A DNA stretch of 8,474 bases from Pseudomonadota bacterium. GTDB taxonomy: Bacteria; Pseudomonadota; Alphaproteobacteria; Rhizobiales; Rhizobiaceae. The notes under the pieces were generated by a model. It was not told the DNA's origin. It did not search any database and saw only the letters and a list, made by a program, of their open reading frames with translations. The DNA lies in contig JAEWOP010000026.1 in assembly GCA_023399635.1 (NCBI GenBank), positions 1 through 8,474 on the forward strand, read 5' to 3'. This document shows, piece after piece, positions 6,078 through 8,474 of the stretch; within the stretch, counting starts at the first letter, position 1, and every line of letters starts with the position of its first letter. The translations under genes and the position numbers were made by a program.

Positions 6078-8474
6078 CTAGTTCGCAAGCACCCTTTGCG
6101 GCGGGAAGGAGATTTCGACCAGTGTACCTTCGCGTGGGGTCGATTGGATGGAGAAGTTGGCGCGGTTTGCATCGACCATCGCCTTCGTCAGGGGCAGTCC
6201 AAGGCCTGTTCCTTCGCCCCGCTTGCGTGTTCCACCTGCCACCTGTCGGAATGGCTTCATCGCCGTTTCCAGTTCCTGGCGGGTCATTCCGACGCCCGTA
6301 TCTCGAACACGCAGCACGACGCAGCCATTTGCTTCATAGACGGTCGACACAACGATTTGCCCACCGGACGGGGTGAAACGAATGGCGTTGGAGAGGATGT
6401 TGAGGACGATCTGCTTGACGGAGCGATGGTCGGCCACAACTGGGGGAACTGTATGCGAAAGCGCTGTGCGGATGATAACCCGCTGACTGTTCGCCTGCGG
6501 CTGCACCAGGGATACTCCTTCCGACACCGACGCGTTCAGATCGACCGCGACGAAGTCCAGTTCCATCTCTCCGGCTTCGATCTTGGAGATGTCGAGCAGG
6601 TCGTTGACGATATCAAGCACGTGGCGACCGGAGCGCACGATGTCATTGGCGTACTCGACATAACGTGGATGCCCAACCGGTCCAAAGTGCTCGGTCGCCA
6701 TCAGATCGGCGAATCCGATGATGGCATTGAGTGGCGTGCGGATTTCATGACTCACGTGGGCGAGGAACTCGCTTTTATGGGCATTGGCGGTTTCAGCTGA
6801 GCGTTTCGCCGACCGAAGCTCCTCCTCGGTCCTCTTCCATTGTGTGATGTCCCTGATCACGGCGCAATAACCGTTCGAGGAGGTCAGTCTGCCGATCGTC
6901 ATGAAGAGCGGAATGAAGCCACCGGAGGCTTCGCGCCCTATGACCTCGCGCCCATCATTGAGGACGCTGGCAACCCCATGCCCTGAAATCCCGCCAAGGT
7001 AGTCGACGATCGCCCGCTGGCTCTCATGTGCAAAGAGCATGACGAATGGCTTTCCGGCGGCTTCCACGCTGTCATAGTTGAAGAGGGCGCTGGCAGCGCC
7101 GTTCATGGAGCGGATGGTGCCATCAGATTCAATGACCACGACACCATCGGTCGCTGTCTCTAGAATCGCGCGCAGTTCATCCACCTCGACCTGAAGTCGT
7201 GCATTGTTCTCGGGAGGCAGCGAAGTCGGAAGCGACACGACGTTGTCTTCGCCAGCATCCGGCGACGCGACTTTTTCAGCGGCGACCGGCATCAGGGCGA
7301 GCATCAATGCGCTAGCTTGGTCGAAGCGGATGGACTGCAGCCGCGCAGTCACTGGAACAATGACGTCGTCGGCACGCACGACAACCATGCCGCCAGCATC
7401 AACCGTTTTGCCTTCCAAGTCTTGCCGCTGGAGCAGCGCGTCAAGTCCTCCCACCTCCGCAAGGGCTTCAATTGAGCTGTAACCGGACAGGCGCAGAAAT
7501 TCCGGGTTGCCGTGTATGAGCCGATCGCCGGCATGAACGAGGAGCGCCACCGGCATCTGGTCGAGAACGTCTGCAGAAAGGCCGTCGCGCTCCCGATAGA
7601 GTGCAAGGGCAGCCTCCGGTTCTTGCAGCTCGAGAGGTTGCTCTGGCGCAGGTTCTTCCGATTGCTCATCAACGGCATTGGCTGCTTCGGAGAGAACGGA
7701 ATCGCCATCGATGTCCGCAGGCTCGGTTTCGATCGCTGGTTCGTCGCTAGACTCTACCAGTGCCTCATCTGGCACCAGGTCCTGTGTCAACGTCTGAAGC
7801 ACACCCGCATGCTCCCCAGCCTCGGTATCCACCTTCTCGTCGATGGTGTCCAATTCAGAGGTTTCGGAAGCAGTATCCTCTATGACGGCCTCTTGGTCCT
7901 GGCGGCCGACGAAGCTTTCCAGTTGTCGTGCGATCTCGCGGAATGCGGCCTGTTCCACCGGTGACAGGTTTTCGCGGCGCGAGCGCCGGTGATCAAGCGG
8001 AACCACCTTGTTGGAGGCGCCGATCTGATTGTCGACAAGACGCAGGGCCGGGCGCTCGCCCTTCGGCCATTTCGGTGCGCTGTCCTCTGCGGTATCTGCC
8101 AGATCAGCAGGGGCTGACGCCACCGGATCATCCTGCGGCGAATTCATCTCCGCATCTTCCGCAGCATCCGTGGGTTCACCGTACGCAACGTCGTTTGCTG
8201 CTTCGGCGTCGGTGGGTGGAACGGTGGAGGTCTCCGCCTGTACCGCTTGAGCCGACTCCACAGGTCGCTGATCGGCAGGCCGCGCGGCTTCCGCCCTCTC
8301 TGCGGCTGCTTCGCTGAACGACTGCGCTTCGTCGGGTGCCTGGGCAGGCGGTGGTTCAGTGGAACGGGCAGCACCGAGCGACAGACCGACGGCATGGGCA
8401 TGCTCGATGACGTCACCAACGCGGATGATGCCGAAGCCGCGGAAGCCATCGAAGGTGCGAGCCCTGGTATAGGT
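6078..8474 (-). CDS. cbrA: PAS-domain sensor histidine kinase, CbrA-like (PdhS group), N-terminus outside window
   Basis: The frame stays open to the window edge, so at least 798 residues are visible and the true start lies beyond 8474. In visible numbering, residues 1-35 (TYTRARTFDGFRGFGIIRVG and on) look like the end of an upstream PAS-like domain. Residues 36-290 are an acidic, Ala/Pro/Glu-rich linker with a basic island. PAS-like domains follow at about 293-391 and 426-546. The HisKA domain carries HVSHEIRTPLNAIIGFADLM, with the phospho-acceptor His576 (codon 6747-6749). The HATPase_c domain has its N box at 692-696 (NILSN), DTGVG at 725-729 and GEGTGLGLP at 753-761, so it looks catalytically intact. 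No membrane helix is visible. The HisKA sequence, with YVEYANDIVRSG and DLLDISKIEAGEMEL, matches the PdhS group that acts on DivK. CbrA in S. meliloti affects DivK/CtrA, succinoglycan and motility. The cbrA assignment rests on domain order and recalled gene order; another PdhS-type kinase is the alternative. Confidence 0.8.
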   Translation of the reverse strand, partial: TYTRARTFDGFRGFGIIRVGDVIEHAHAVGLSLGAARSTEPPPAQAPDEAQSFSEAAAERAEAARPADQRPVESAQAVQAETSTVPPTDAEAANDVAYGEPTDAAEDAEMNSPQDDPVASAPADLADTAEDSAPKWPKGERPALRLVDNQIGASNKVVPLDHRRSRRENLSPVEQAAFREIARQLESFVGRQDQEAVIEDTASETSELDTIDEKVDTEAGEHAGVLQTLTQDLVPDEALVESSDEPAIETEPADIDGDSVLSEAANAVDEQSEEPAPEQPLELQEPEAALALYRERDGLSADVLDQMPVALLVHAGDRLIHGNPEFLRLSGYSSIEALAEVGGLDALLQRQDLEGKTVDAGGMVVVRADDVIVPVTARLQSIRFDQASALMLALMPVAAEKVASPDAGEDNVVSLPTSLPPENNARLQVEVDELRAILETATDGVVVIESDGTIRSMNGAASALFNYDSVEAAGKPFVMLFAHESQRAIVDYLGGISGHGVASVLNDGREVIGREASGGFIPLFMTIGRLTSSNGYCAVIRDITQWKRTEEELRSAKRSAETANAHKSEFLAHVSHEIRTPLNAIIGFADLMATEHFGPVGHPRYVEYANDIVRSGRHVLDIVNDLLDISKIEAGEMELDFVAVDLNASVSEGVSLVQPQANSQRVIIRTALSHTVPPVVADHRSVKQIVLNILSNAIRFTPSGGQIVVSTVYEANGCVVLRVRDTGVGMTRQELETAMKPFRQVAGGTRKRGEGTGLGLPLTKAMVDANRANFSIQSTPREGTLVEISFPPQRVLAN

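Noticed and set aside
6060..6800. A 246-residue plus-strand open frame antisense to the kinase
   Set aside because: It lies exactly opposite the highly conserved HisKA and ATPase regions and shows no family motif of its own. Long antisense frames are common opposite conserved GC-rich genes.
8259..8261. GTG as the start codon of the histidine kinase
   Set aside because: The reading frame continues without a stop to the window edge and encodes plausible linker and PAS-tail sequence, so this is an internal Val codon.

Overview
The window looks like an ordinary, GC-rich chromosomal segment from an alphaproteobacterium of the Rhizobiaceae type (Rhizobium, Agrobacterium, Sinorhizobium and relatives). 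The evidence is the protein families present: a PotI-type putrescine permease, a rhizobial acetoacetyl-CoA synthetase (AcsA2-like) and a soluble PAS-containing histidine kinase that resembles CbrA of the PdhS (PleC/DivJ) group. From memory, cbrA and acsA2 lie almost next to each other in Sinorhizobium meliloti, near a putrescine transport operon. I could not verify this here. I see no mobile elements, CRISPR arrays, tRNA or rRNA genes, and no clear sign of horizontal transfer.

Layout, left to right. Bases 1-240 (+) are the 3' end of a polyamine ABC permease gene (potI). Convergent with it, 17 bases away, is an AsmA-family membrane-anchored protein gene (258-2087, -). A 152-base divergent intergenic region (2088-2239) carries CCTCC-rich leader elements and the strong ribosome binding site of acsA2 (2240-4192, +). 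The acsA2 transcript probably ends at a UUCG-loop intrinsic terminator (about 4344-4368), which overlaps the stop codon of the convergent gene. That gene is a fused, two-domain ferric-iron-type ABC permease (4367-6034, -), which starts with TTG 43 bases after the stop of a CbrA-like histidine kinase (6078 to beyond 8474, -).

How they may work together. The kinase and the permease are probably co-transcribed. A perfect 9-bp hairpin in their short gap buries the permease Shine-Dalgarno sequence and could make its translation conditional. PotI imports polyamines with partners outside the window. AcsA2 activates acetoacetate for ketone body and polyhydroxybutyrate carbon use. The AsmA protein belongs to envelope and lipid homeostasis. 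The kinase is expected to act on DivK-type response regulators in cell-cycle and envelope control.

I found no convincing new multi-gene system. The observations worth a second look are small: RNA-level structures around two start codons, an in-frame A AAA AAG heptamer at codons 3-5 of acsA2, a ferric permease with no binding protein or ATPase beside it, and a basic, conserved-looking island inside the acidic linker of the kinase.
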